This document shows positions 17,949 to 24,003 of a stretch of DNA of 64,000 nt, piece after piece; positions within the stretch are counted from its first letter, which is position 1, and every line of letters begins with the position of its first letter. Both the position numbers and the translations under genes were made by a program. The stretch is from positions 1 to 64,000 of the IMG/VR virus record IMGVR_UViG_3300031537_000001; one strand, given 5' to 3'. The notes beneath the pieces were generated by a model. It saw nothing but the letters and a program-made list of their open reading frames with translations, did not search any database and was not told the DNA's origin. The stretch comes from a virus.

Positions 17949-17985
17949 GAAACCGCACTGGCATTCAGTTTGCGGTTTCTTTTTT
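17949..17985 (+). terminator. Strong Rho-independent terminator
   Basis: GAAACCGCA pairs with TGCGGTTTC (9 bp) followed by TTTTTT, 20 bases after the stop of the gene at 17,489-17,929. Confidence 0.85.
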
Positions 17986-18207
17986 AATCATCAAACTTAT
18001 GACATCGTTTTTCATATTCCTCTTTCCTACTCAATGCAATTTTGAATTGCTATTTGAAGTCTTACATTTTCATAGCTTTGTAGTATGATTTTAGAAATCT
18101 AAGTTTTAATTTTGTAGTTTTTATAAAGAAATTTAAACTGAAATGTTATTTTATAGCTTTGTTTTTCTTCGGATTGCTATTAAATCAGCTATGATTTGTA
18201 TTATCAA

Positions 18208-18246
18208 CGCGCACGGCGCGACTCGGCGAAGTTACCGATTTTTTTT
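18208..18246 (+). terminator. GC-rich hairpins in the 17,986-18,455 gap
   Basis: CGCG-cacgg-CGCG is followed by TCGG...CCGA and eight T residues. The rest of the 470-base gap is AT-rich without a convincing gene; an ACCTC/GAGGT hairpin lies near 18,330-18,355. The G+C-rich block stands out from the phage background and looks acquired. Confidence 0.5.
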
Positions 18247-18455
18247 GAGAAAACAGTTCAAAATAAATATGATTTTTGTCATGTTTTTGAAAATAATTAT
18301 AATTTATAGCGAAGTAAAAGTGCGTTAACCTCAAAAAATATTATAATAGTAGAGGTAAAACAGGTAACATTCTGAGATAATATCAACAAGTTTTAAATCG
18401 CTGCACTTAGCTATATTTATTATTGAATTTAAAATTAACTAAAATTAAGATTATA

Positions 18456-18683
18456 ATGAAGATAGTAGAAATTACAAAAGAAAATGACATATATACTGTA
18501 AAACAAGTTCCTAATTGGCTTGAAAGATTATTTGGAATAAAAGAAAAGGTAGAAAAATTCAAAAAAGATAATTGGCATAAATATATGTTTGGAGGTGGAC
18601 TCTATTACAACCAGAAAGGTGAGGAGATTGGCAATGGTAATAAGGTTGGGCTTGCATTAGATAACTACGAACGCAGTTTTTAA
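18456..18683 (+). CDS. Unknown small protein (75 aa)
   Basis: A 75-residue protein beginning MKIVEITKENDIYTVKQVPN; a further upstream TTG is ignored because the ATG follows the leader AACTAAAATTAAGAT shared with the next gene. Function unknown. Confidence 0.6.
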   Translation: MKIVEITKENDIYTVKQVPNWLERLFGIKEKVEKFKKDNWHKYMFGGGLYYNQKGEEIGNGNKVGLALDNYERSF

Positions 18684-18705
18684 TTATAACTAAAATTAAG
18701 ATATT

Positions 18706-18807
18706 ATGTGGAAAACAGTAATTAATGACAAAATAGTAACAGGTACTTATGAAAAACTTGTGAAATTAACTTTAGGTTTAATTGGTAATAAAATTGAAAG
18801 GGTATAG
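18706..18807 (+). CDS. Unknown small protein (33 aa)
   Basis: A 33-codon frame MWKTVINDKIVTGTYEKL... preceded by the same AACTAAAATTAAGAT leader as the gene before it, 2 bases before the next ATG. The shared leader is the main support. Confidence 0.45.
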   Translation: MWKTVINDKIVTGTYEKLVKLTLGLIGNKIERV

Positions 18808-18809
18808 AA

Positions 18810-19028
18810 ATGGATAGAAGTGAACATTTACAATGGTGTAAAGATAGAGCAAATGAATATGTTGATATGGGAGATATGCAGCAAGCATTTGCGAGTTTTC
18901 AAAGTGATATGAGCAAGCACCCTGAAACTGCCAATCACATGGCGTTAGAAATGGGGACAATGCTACTTATATCTGGTAATTTATCAAATGCTTATCAAAT
19001 GAGAAAATGGATTAATGGTTTTAATTAG
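18810..19028 (+). CDS. Conserved phage small protein (72 aa)
   Basis: The 72-residue sequence MDRSEHLQWCKDRANEYVD...QMRKWINGFN belongs to a small helical family I recognise from phages of many hosts (pattern RSEHLxWCKxRAxEYV, HPETANH, GNLSNAxQMRKxIxGFN). The function is unknown. It lies just before the first structured RNA of motif class A. Confidence 0.8.
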   Translation: MDRSEHLQWCKDRANEYVDMGDMQQAFASFQSDMSKHPETANHMALEMGTMLLISGNLSNAYQMRKWINGFN

Positions 19029-19041
19029 TCTAATTTAGTCT

Positions 19042-19202
19042 GTTTTGTACTCAACAAAACTATCCAGTAAGCTACTGGCCTTGTTGATGGATTCTTAGAG
19101 TAAACGAATCCTGTCTTTTTAAGATATTATTATACAAACCCTCAGAGTTGAAATACTCATGGTGATATCGTTAAATCAATTTAATTGATTACTAATTGTA
19201 TA
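19042..19202 (+). ncRNA. Structured RNA, copy 1 of the CCAGTAAG-hairpin class
   Basis: Within a 207-base gene gap. Stems in order: GTTTTGT/ACAAAAC (19,042/19,054), CCAG-taagcta-CTGG (19,064-19,078), GGATTC/GAATCC (19,089/19,106), and a closing helix TATACAA/TTGTATA (19,131/19,196) enclosing GAGT/ACTC and AATCAAT/ATTGATT. The block ACTATCCAGTAAG...CTGGCC (19,059-19,080) recurs at 23,562-23,583 after a similar TTGTAC hairpin, so this is a repeated RNA element rather than chance folding. Confidence 0.6.
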
Positions 19203-19235
19203 GATGATTTTTAAACTAACTAAAAATTTGCAAAA

Positions 19236-19478
19236 ATGAAAACAATTAAAATCAACAACTCAAAAGAAGCATCAAAATATAATAAAGAATGCTGGAAAAG
19301 AACAAACGCTAATAAAACAGGCAGCACTTATATGCCTGTAAAGAAAGAATTTATTTCCTTTTTCAAACATAATAACATTGAGATTAATGTAGATGAAATT
19401 CAATCATGTACAATGGTTTCTCAATTATTGGAAGCGGAAATAATAACGAAAACAGAAAAATATACACTAATATTTTAG
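19236..19478 (+). CDS. Unknown small protein (80 aa)
   Basis: An 80-residue Lys/Asn-rich protein, MKTIKINNSKEASKYNKEC..., preceded by the leader AACTAACTAAAAATTTGC that recurs in part at 19,552. Function unknown. Confidence 0.55.
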   Translation: MKTIKINNSKEASKYNKECWKRTNANKTGSTYMPVKKEFISFFKHNNIEINVDEIQSCTMVSQLLEAEIITKTEKYTLIF

Positions 19479-19513
19479 TCTATAAAGTTTCTGCAAATTC
19501 TTTGTAGGACACG

Positions 19514-19538
19514 CCCCGGCTTTGAGACAAAGCCGGGG
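19514..19538 (+). terminator. Very stable GC-rich hairpin
   Basis: CCCCGGCTTTG pairs perfectly with CAAAGCCGGGG (11 bp) around a 3-base loop, followed by TTTCTGGG. Its G+C content is far above the surroundings. Most likely a terminator for the gene ending at 19,478. Confidence 0.65.
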
Positions 19539-19569
19539 TTTCTGGGTGAAAACAATAAAAATTTGCAAA

Positions 19570-19722
19570 ATGAAAAAAGTACAGCTTATATCAAAGATAG
19601 ACCAGGGCCACTATAAAGCTGGCGATGTAATGAGAACCATAAAAGTAAAAAGTTCTTATAATTTACAGGGTTTGTTCCTGGTTTTTAGTAGATTTGAATT
19701 TATTATAAATAAAATATCATGA
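19570..19722 (+). CDS. Unknown small protein (50 aa)
   Basis: A 50-residue protein MKKVQLISKIDQGHYKAGDV..., with the leader AAAAATTTGCAAA before the ATG, the same as for the gene at 19,236. It overlaps the next ATG by 4 bases. Confidence 0.5.
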   Translation: MKKVQLISKIDQGHYKAGDVMRTIKVKSSYNLQGLFLVFSRFEFIINKIS

Positions 19723-19802
19723 AAACAATAAAAACAATCGAAAACGGCAAGCTAAAACTTGTCAAAATCAAAAAGACAAAAAAGGGTTACATTAAAAAAT
19801 AA
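19719..19802 (+). CDS. Very small basic protein (27 aa)
   Basis: A 27-codon Lys-rich frame, MKTIKTIENGKLKLVKIKK..., starting in an ATGA overlap and followed 6 bases later by another small frame. Tight spacing is the support. Confidence 0.35.
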   Translation: MKTIKTIENGKLKLVKIKKTKKGYIKK

Positions 19803-19808
19803 AGTATC

Positions 19809-19895
19809 ATGAAAAAAGAAATAAAAAAGCTTATAAGGTCTTTAAGAAAGGCTAAAAAAGCAATTAGAATCCGTTACGAAACTAATTATAAATAA
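19809..19895 (+). CDS. Very small basic protein (28 aa)
   Basis: A 28-codon frame MKKEIKKLIRSLRKAKKAI..., an amphipathic basic helix. Four bases separate it from the next ATG. Could bind nucleic acid or membranes; unproven. Confidence 0.35.
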   Translation: MKKEIKKLIRSLRKAKKAIRIRYETNYK

Positions 19896-19899
19896 AGAC

Positions 19900-20421
19900 A
19901 TGAAAAATCAAAAAGAAATAATTATTCAAGTACCTGAAGGGTATGAGATAGATGAAGAAAAAAGTACATTTGAAAAAATAGTATTTAAAGAAGTTAAAGA
20001 AGTGTTAACTTATAAAGATGTAGCAATAAGTTTATTCAAAGATAAAACAGTAGCTACTATAGCTGGTAAAAGTAAAGTTATTACTTGGGAAGTAGAAGAA
20101 GAGGAGGAAGATATAATGGAACTCACAAATTCTATAACAGAAGAACAACTAGAATCAATATTAGCTCTTAACAAACTATGTAATGTAGCCAAATTTTTAA
20201 ATGGTTATTGGTTGCCTGAAAGAAAAAGAGGAGGTAATGATAAATGGTTTCATTATATTAATTATGAATCATTCGAAAGTTCTGAATCAACATTAAAAAT
20301 AAGTAAAACCAACATTGTACAATATAGTATAGTGTATTTTAAATCTAAAAAATTAGCAGAACAAGCTATTGAGATTTTGGGAGAAGAAGAGATAAGAAAA
20401 GCTTTAACTTTAAATCATTGA
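19900..20421 (+). CDS. Conserved phage protein of unknown function (173 aa)
   Basis: A 173-residue protein starting MKNQKEIIIQVPEGYEIDEE, a form frequent in phages and prophages of Bacteroidota. An acidic run (EVEEEEEDIM) divides it. The C-terminal half (WLPERKRGGNDKWFHYI... SKKLAEQAIEILGEE) is the conserved part. No activity is known. Confidence 0.65.
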   Translation: MKNQKEIIIQVPEGYEIDEEKSTFEKIVFKEVKEVLTYKDVAISLFKDKTVATIAGKSKVITWEVEEEEEDIMELTNSITEEQLESILALNKLCNVAKFLNGYWLPERKRGGNDKWFHYINYESFESSESTLKISKTNIVQYSIVYFKSKKLAEQAIEILGEEEIRKALTLNH

Positions 20422-20424
20422 TTT

Positions 20425-20802
20425 ATGAAAAATTTAGAAATTTATGAAGGTTTACATAACGTAGAGTTAAGAAACTTTATTGGAAGAACTTTAACTAGAG
20501 CAAATTGGAAATTCCCTATAAAACAGATTGAAGCTCTTGAAATAGCTATTGAATTAGAACGTAATTCTAATAATAATATTTGGCAGATAACTATTTTAAA
20601 TTCAAAAATAGATATAGTAAAGGCTCAGGATAGACTAAAGTATTCTGAGACTATGTATGCTCTTGGTCTAATAATGAAAATGTTTGGTTATGAAGAATTT
20701 GATATACCTGATGATATTGAAGATTATAATCCTGAAACATATGTACCTTTTATAGGAACTCAAAAGGAATTTAAAGATTTGCTTAAAAAACATCAAAAAT
20801 AA
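20425..20802 (+). CDS. Unknown protein (125 aa)
   Basis: A 125-residue helical protein, 3 bases after the previous stop and 6 bases before the primase-like gene, so likely cotranslated with both. No motif recognised. Confidence 0.6.
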   Translation: MKNLEIYEGLHNVELRNFIGRTLTRANWKFPIKQIEALEIAIELERNSNNNIWQITILNSKIDIVKAQDRLKYSETMYALGLIMKMFGYEEFDIPDDIEDYNPETYVPFIGTQKEFKDLLKKHQK

Positions 20803-20808
20803 GTAAGT

Positions 20809-21492
20809 ATGAATTATAAAATTATAGCAGATTTAGATATATTAAATAATTTCATTAAATGGCTTCCAGAATTAGAGTATAATGAAACTTTTTATGTTTG
20901 TCTATTTGCTTGTAAAAAATATTGTCAACATTTGGTGCATATTGCATCAGATAAAGGACAGATGAAACGATTTACATCTAAAAAAGATTATCTTATTCAA
21001 AAGATTAAACAATTAGAATGTGAAGTTGGTAATTATACTGTAAAAGGTGTAATAGCTCCTCAAGAAAGCTTAGTATTATACATTAATCCTAATCCGAGGA
21101 ATGTAGAAAAAGCTGCTAAAAATTCTTTAATACATTTAGCTCATTTAATAACAAAACCTTATAGTGGATGGAATCCTCAAGCAGAAGTTATTTCTGAAAT
21201 TCAAAAAGCTAAAAGTAGAACTATATATTTTGATTTAGATTTTGATGGTGTTGAAATTGACTTTATAAAATTTCATTTATTGGAAGATATAACTAAAGAA
21301 GCCTGTCATTTTCTTAAAACAAGAGGAGGTTTTCATTTATTAATAGAACCAAGTAAAATAGAAAAAAAATATAAAAAAACTTGGTATAAAAAGGTTATAT
21401 CTTTACCTGGAATAGATATTAAAGGAGATAATATGATTCCTGTACCAGGATGTTATCAAGGTAGTTTTATACCTCGTTTTATAAAAACATGA
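20809..21492 (+). CDS. Archaeo-eukaryotic primase (AEP/PrimPol)-like protein
   Basis: The 227-residue protein shows the three AEP motifs in order: YFDLDFD (residues 140-146, catalytic DxD), [10 protein letters not shown] (171-180, the sxH nucleotide-binding motif with His176), and [14 protein letters not shown] (201-214, the hD motif with Asp203 followed by the characteristic proline-glycine stretch). AEPs make RNA/DNA primers or copy past lesions. It is shorter than most PrimPols and has no helicase domain. A TOPRIM primase is encoded separately at 39,685. The stop codon is inside the terminator stem that follows. Confidence 0.65.
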   Translation: MNYKIIADLDILNNFIKWLPELEYNETFYVCLFACKKYCQHLVHIASDKGQMKRFTSKKDYLIQKIKQLECEVGNYTVKGVIAPQESLVLYINPNPRNVEKAAKNSLIHLAHLITKPYSGWNPQAEVISEIQKAKSRTIYFDLDFDGVEIDFIKFHLLEDITKEACHFLKTRGGFHLLIEPSKIEKKYKKTWYKKVISLPGIDIKGDNMIPVPGCYQGSFIPRFIKT

Positions 21493-21509
21493 TAAAAGTC
21501 ATGTTTTTT
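21483..21509 (+). terminator. Rho-independent terminator before the tmRNA region
   Basis: AAAAACATGA pairs with TCATGTTTTT (10 bp, loop TAAAAG) and ends in T residues. It overlaps the end of the primase-like gene and separates protein genes from the RNA cluster. Confidence 0.85.
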
Positions 21510-21540
21510 AATAAGTTAAATCTTTATATTTAAAAACTTA

Positions 21541-21603
21541 ATAAGTTCATTGATATTATTTCAAAAGTTTGTTTGGACGTGGGTTCGATTCCCATCAGCT
21601 CCA
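21541..21603 (+). ncRNA. ssrA: Permuted tmRNA, acceptor piece (3' half)
   Basis: The segment GTTTGGACGTGGGTTCG (21,570-21,586) and ATTCCCATCAGCTCCA (21,588-21,603) reproduce the tmRNA T-arm and 3' acceptor strand: T-stem GTGGG/CCCAT, T-loop TTCGATT, acceptor strand CAGCTCC and discriminator A. CCA is not encoded. Only 60 bases separate it from the upstream terminator, so no 5' half can precede it. TATTATTT (21,554-21,561) can pair with AAGTAATA (21,847-21,854) of the coding piece, reforming helix P2. The 5' boundary is estimated. Confidence 0.8.
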
Positions 21604-21821
21604 CATATGGGGTGTTTTTGGTTGATTTTATATTTAAAGCTAAACGAATACTAGTATAAGTTTAGGAAAGGGTATAAATGAAGTGAAAATTCGTTGTAAC
21701 ATGTACCAATAGTGCGAACACCTCGCCTGCATCGATTTCGCCAATTGATAATGAATGTTGATCTGAATTAACAGGGATTTTGAGGAAGTTACGGTACTTC
21801 CAACATTCATTTTTAAAACAT
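21604..21821 (+). other. Intervening spacer of the permuted tmRNA gene
   Basis: About 218 bases between the mature 3' and 5' ends, with no convincing gene. It holds stems CTAAAC/GTTTAG (near 21,640-21,665), GCGA/TCGC (near 21,714-21,726), and AATGAATGTTG/CAACATTCATT (11 bp, near 21,750-21,811) enclosing GGAAGT/ACTTCC. It starts with TGGGGTGTTTTTGGTT, an imperfect second copy of the tmRNA 5' end, possibly a relic of the duplication that permuted the gene. Confidence 0.55.
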
Positions 21822-21966
21822 GGGGCTGATTTTGGTTTTGACAGCAAAGTAATAGAAGTAAAGGAGAGCTTATTAGCTGTGTAAACGGCAACATAATTAA
21901 TTTATTTGATAGGAAACTAGCAATGGTTGCCTAACAACGAGACTGAGGGAAGCGAAAGTTCCCTCA
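21822..21966 (+). ncRNA. ssrA: Permuted tmRNA, coding piece with tag reading frame
   Basis: GGGGCTGATTTTGGTTTTGA (21,822-21,841) followed by CAGC matches the universal tmRNA 5' end (GGGGCUGAUUCUGGAUUCGACAGC). GGGGCTG pairs in all 7 positions with CAGCTCC of the upstream acceptor piece. A frame GNIINLFDRKLAMVA ends in TAA at 21,932-21,934; this resembles plastid and cyanobacterial degradation tags more than the ...NYALAA tags of ordinary bacteria. GCAA/TTGC around the tag end and an 8-bp hairpin TGAGGGAA/TTCCCTCA (about 21,943-21,966) follow. It would rescue stalled ribosomes using host SmpB. The 3' boundary is estimated. Confidence 0.78.
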
Positions 21967-21969
21967 CAT

Positions 21970-22042
21970 TGAGAAATAACTCAGTTGGTAGAGTGACACG
22001 CTGTTAACGTGTAAGTCGTAGGTTCGAGTCCTACTTTCTCAG
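21970..22042 (+). tRNA. tRNA-Asn (anticodon GUU)
   Basis: A full cloverleaf of 73 nt: acceptor TGAGAAA/TTTCTCA, D-arm CTC...GAG with loop containing GTTGG, anticodon stem ACACG/CGTGT with loop CTGTTAA (GUU, U33 present), T-arm GTAGG-TTCGAGT-CCTAC. CCA is not encoded. It lies 4 bases after the tmRNA coding-piece hairpin, so both may be processed from one transcript. Confidence 0.92.
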
Positions 22043-22046
22043 CTAT

Positions 22047-22138
22047 AATAAACTTCTATTCAAGTAATTATGATGTAGAAACTCTCAAAAGGGACCAATG
22101 AAGTAATTATTAAATACATGTTAGAATAGGAGTTTATT
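22047..22138 (+). ncRNA. Closed-helix structured RNA 1
   Basis: AATAAACTTCTATTC (22,047-22,061) pairs with GAATAGGAGTTTATT (22,124-22,138), 15 bp with one G-U. It begins 5 bases after tRNA-Asn. The interior holds two copies of AAGTAATTA and a possible ATGTA/TACAT helix. No start codon frame of note inside. Confidence 0.6.
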
Positions 22139-22170
22139 TTCTTACAAAAACTAACTAAAAATATACAATC

Positions 22171-22281
22171 ATGAGAGAATTTTTAATAGTATTGGCAATC
22201 TATTATATGTATAGATTGTTTAAATGGTTTAATAAAAAATGTAAACCAGAAGATATTGGTATTATGGATTTAAAGGATTAG
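22171..22281 (+). CDS. Small membrane protein (36 aa)
   Basis: A 36-codon frame MREFLIVLAIYYMYRLFKWF..., one membrane helix then a Lys-rich stretch. It follows the CTAACTAAAAATATACAATC leader, related to those of other small genes here. Confidence 0.5.
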   Translation: MREFLIVLAIYYMYRLFKWFNKKCKPEDIGIMDLKD

Positions 22282-22319
22282 ATTCCATTATTGAAGATTA
22301 ATAATTAAAACTGATTACT

Positions 22320-22556
22320 ATGGGAAAACTAATGGATAGACTACAAAAACAATTAAAAAATCCTGAAACTAAACAAGATGCTGAAGATTGTATTAAAATA
22401 TATAATTATCTTGAAGAACAATCTGGGGGACATGTATGGTCTTCGCAATGGGGACCGTTGACGAATGTAAAATTCAAAGGTTTCCCAAGTGATGAAAGGA
22501 ATTATAGTCTTAATAATATCGGTAAATTAGTATTAAAAGGATTAGAAAATAATTAA
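22320..22556 (+). CDS. Unknown small protein (78 aa)
   Basis: A 78-residue protein, helical first half (MGKLMDRLQKQLKNPETKQD) and a Gly/Trp-containing second half. No recognised family. Confidence 0.55.
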   Translation: MGKLMDRLQKQLKNPETKQDAEDCIKIYNYLEEQSGGHVWSSQWGPLTNVKFKGFPSDERNYSLNNIGKLVLKGLENN

Positions 22557-22567
22557 AATTGATTATT

Positions 22568-23005
22568 ATGAATATAGATAGATCCAATAAAAACTGGAAT
22601 ACCAAAATATCTGATGAAGATATTTTAAATGAAGAGTTCTCAATAGGTTATTTATTACAAACTAATCTACATAATCCATTATTAGCTGAATTAAAAGATA
22701 AAGTTTTATCTACTTATAATGTAACTGCAAAATTTGAATGGTTAGGTTATAACGGTGCTTCTATTTATTGTAATGGTCAAAAATTAGTTTATAGAAAAGA
22801 TAAATTTTCAAACTTTAGTATAGGTAAAAATGTTCAAGTAATAGAACACAATTTATCTACTAACGGAGGTGGTTCAAATAATTATCCATCCATAGCGTAT
22901 AAAGGTGCAAGTATAATATTGCAATTTATTTCTTATGGATTGCCTTATGTAAATAAAACAAACGGATGGAATATAAATATAATTAGTTTAGATAAAATTG
23001 AATAA
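22568..23005 (+). CDS. Unknown protein (145 aa)
   Basis: A 145-residue protein starting MNIDRSNKNWNTKISDEDIL; 11 bases after the previous stop. The second half is beta-rich with a Gly/Asn loop (STNGGGSNNYPSIAYKG). Function unknown. It is followed by two closed-helix RNAs. Confidence 0.6.
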   Translation: MNIDRSNKNWNTKISDEDILNEEFSIGYLLQTNLHNPLLAELKDKVLSTYNVTAKFEWLGYNGASIYCNGQKLVYRKDKFSNFSIGKNVQVIEHNLSTNGGGSNNYPSIAYKGASIILQFISYGLPYVNKTNGWNINIISLDKIE

Positions 23006-23040
23006 AAACATTAAATCCTAAACTTGAAGATTAAACAAGT

Positions 23041-23156
23041 TAAACTCTCATCCAATTTGCGGGTTAAATATGTAGAGGTGCTCTTAGTTATGTACAGACG
23101 ACGGTGAGACTGAAAAGAAGTGATACAGTTAGAGATAGCAACCCTATGAGAGTTTA
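23041..23156 (+). ncRNA. Closed-helix structured RNA 2
   Basis: TAAACTCTCAT (23,041-51) pairs perfectly with ATGAGAGTTTA (23,146-56). Inside are GGGTT/AACCC (23,061/23,140), the hairpin AGAG-gtg-CTCT (23,074-84) and ACTG/CAGT (near 23,108-23,130), giving a multi-branched fold. No reading frame spans it. Confidence 0.6.
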
Positions 23157-23162
23157 TTTAAA

Positions 23163-23258
23163 ATATTATCAAAAACCAGTAATGGAAGTTTGTAATTAAT
23201 GCCATCTGAAATATGGTGAAATTCGTTACGGCTAGATTACAAACTATTTTGATAATAT
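23163..23258 (+). ncRNA. Closed-helix structured RNA 3
   Basis: ATATTATCAAAA (23,163-74) pairs with TTTTGATAATAT (23,247-58), 12 bp perfect. A second perfect 10-bp helix AGTTTGTAAT/ATTACAAACT (23,187/23,236) and an inner GCCAT/ATGGT (23,201/23,213) stack above it, separated by a 12-base one-sided internal loop. Confidence 0.6.
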
Positions 23259-23418
23259 AAGTGAATATTTGTATTAACAATCCTACTTCCAAAAGGGATA
23301 TTTGGGACTTGGAGAGAACAACAACCTATTGAAAAATATAGTTATAGTGGTTTATACAATAGTTAATATAATTATCCCTCACTTATTTTACATAATTTTG
23401 TATAAAAATATATTTGTT

Positions 23419-23547
23419 ATGAAATATAAATCAATTAAAGTGTGTTGTAATATTATTAAAACTACAACATCTTCGAGAGAAAAATTAATTGCTCAATTTT
23501 TACTATTAAGATTGATTAATAAAGGTATACGTAAAGACATTAATTAA
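23419..23547 (+). CDS. Unknown small protein (42 aa)
   Basis: A 42-residue basic, helical frame, MKYKSIKVCCNIIKTTTSSR.... A promoter-like TATATTTG lies only 2 bases before the ATG (23,409-23,416), so either the message is leaderless or the box is coincidental. The upstream 100 bases in the same frame use a TTG start and look non-coding. Confidence 0.4.
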   Translation: MKYKSIKVCCNIIKTTTSSREKLIAQFLLLRLINKGIRKDIN

Positions 23548-23550
23548 AGA

Positions 23551-23710
23551 GTTGTTGTACAACTATCCAGTAAGTTCCTGGCCAATTTAACTGTCAATGA
23601 CTGTGTTAGGTTGAGAAATTTAACCTCACCAACTACTTAGGTATTGGTACAGATGAAAACGAGGTGAATGGAGTTAGCTGTTGAGACTCCATAGAATAAA
23701 GTATCTAAGT
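23551..23710 (+). ncRNA. Structured RNA, copy 2 of the CCAGTAAG-hairpin class
   Basis: After a GTTGTACAAC palindromic hairpin comes ACTATCCAGTAAG...CTGGCC (23,562-23,583), matching copy 1 at 19,059-19,080. Further stems are GGTT/AACC near 23,609-23,625, a 9-bp closing helix ACTTAGGTA/TATCTAAGT (23,635/23,702) and the inner hairpin TGGAGT/ACTCCA (23,669/23,686). The conserved head with a divergent tail suggests one RNA family. Confidence 0.6.
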
Positions 23711-23736
23711 CAATTTATTTGATATGATAACAATAT

Positions 23737-23809
23737 AATACAAACAAGGTGGCCCGTGAAACTTTGAAACATAAAAGGACCGGAAAATGTTCCTCTATCT
23801 GTTTGTATT
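23737..23809 (+). ncRNA. Closed-helix structured RNA 5
   Basis: AATACAAACA (23,737-46) pairs perfectly with TGTTTGTATT (23,800-09). The 53-base interior is G-rich for this genome (AGGTGGCCCGTG, AGGACCGG), suggesting further conserved structure. Confidence 0.5.
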
Positions 23810-23813
23810 GGCA

Positions 23814-23877
23814 GCTAAATAAGTTTGTGGTTTATCCAACTTTTAATGGGAAGGGATCTACGAAACAATTATTTAGC
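23814..23877 (+). ncRNA. Closed-helix structured RNA 6
   Basis: GCTAAATAA (23,814-22) pairs with TTATTTAGC (23,869-77), extended by GTTTGT against ACGAAAC with a bulge. It starts 5 bases after element 5, so the two could be arms of one larger RNA. Confidence 0.5.
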
Positions 23878-23903
23878 ATTCAAATATGAAAGTATTTGTC
23901 TTA

Positions 23904-23984
23904 TAATTTTATTATTAATTGTGGGATTCATCAAGCGAGTTTCCTTAATAAAATTAATTGTGCAATCCTGGGTTGATAACCAGG
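23904..23984 (+). ncRNA. Closed-helix structured RNA 7 and adjoining hairpin
   Basis: TAATTTTATTA (23,904-14) pairs perfectly with TAATAAAATTA (23,946-56); then CCTGG (23,967-71) pairs with CCAGG (23,980-84). It lies directly before the gene at 24,004 and could also act as its 5' leader. Confidence 0.45.
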
Positions 23985-24003
23985 AAAATATAAATTCAAA
24001 GTT

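Noticed and set aside
18143-18328. Frame of 61 codons over the GC-rich hairpin
   Set aside because: It crosses a terminator-like structure with a T-run and has no coding character.
21640-21894. Minus-strand frames of 84 and 61 codons across the tmRNA spacer
   Set aside because: They run antisense through the structured spacer and the tmRNA 5' end, have odd composition and no promoter or leader.
21541-21966. Two independent ordinary tmRNA genes or fragments
   Set aside because: A one-piece gene ending at 21,603 would need about 300 bases upstream, where a terminator and the primase-like gene lie; one starting at 21,822 would need a 3' half, but tRNA-Asn begins right after. The two halves complement each other exactly.
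23302-23418. Upstream TTG-started extension of the small gene at 23,419
   Set aside because: Low-complexity hydrophobic sequence from a structured, T-rich leader; the ATG at 23,419 is more credible.
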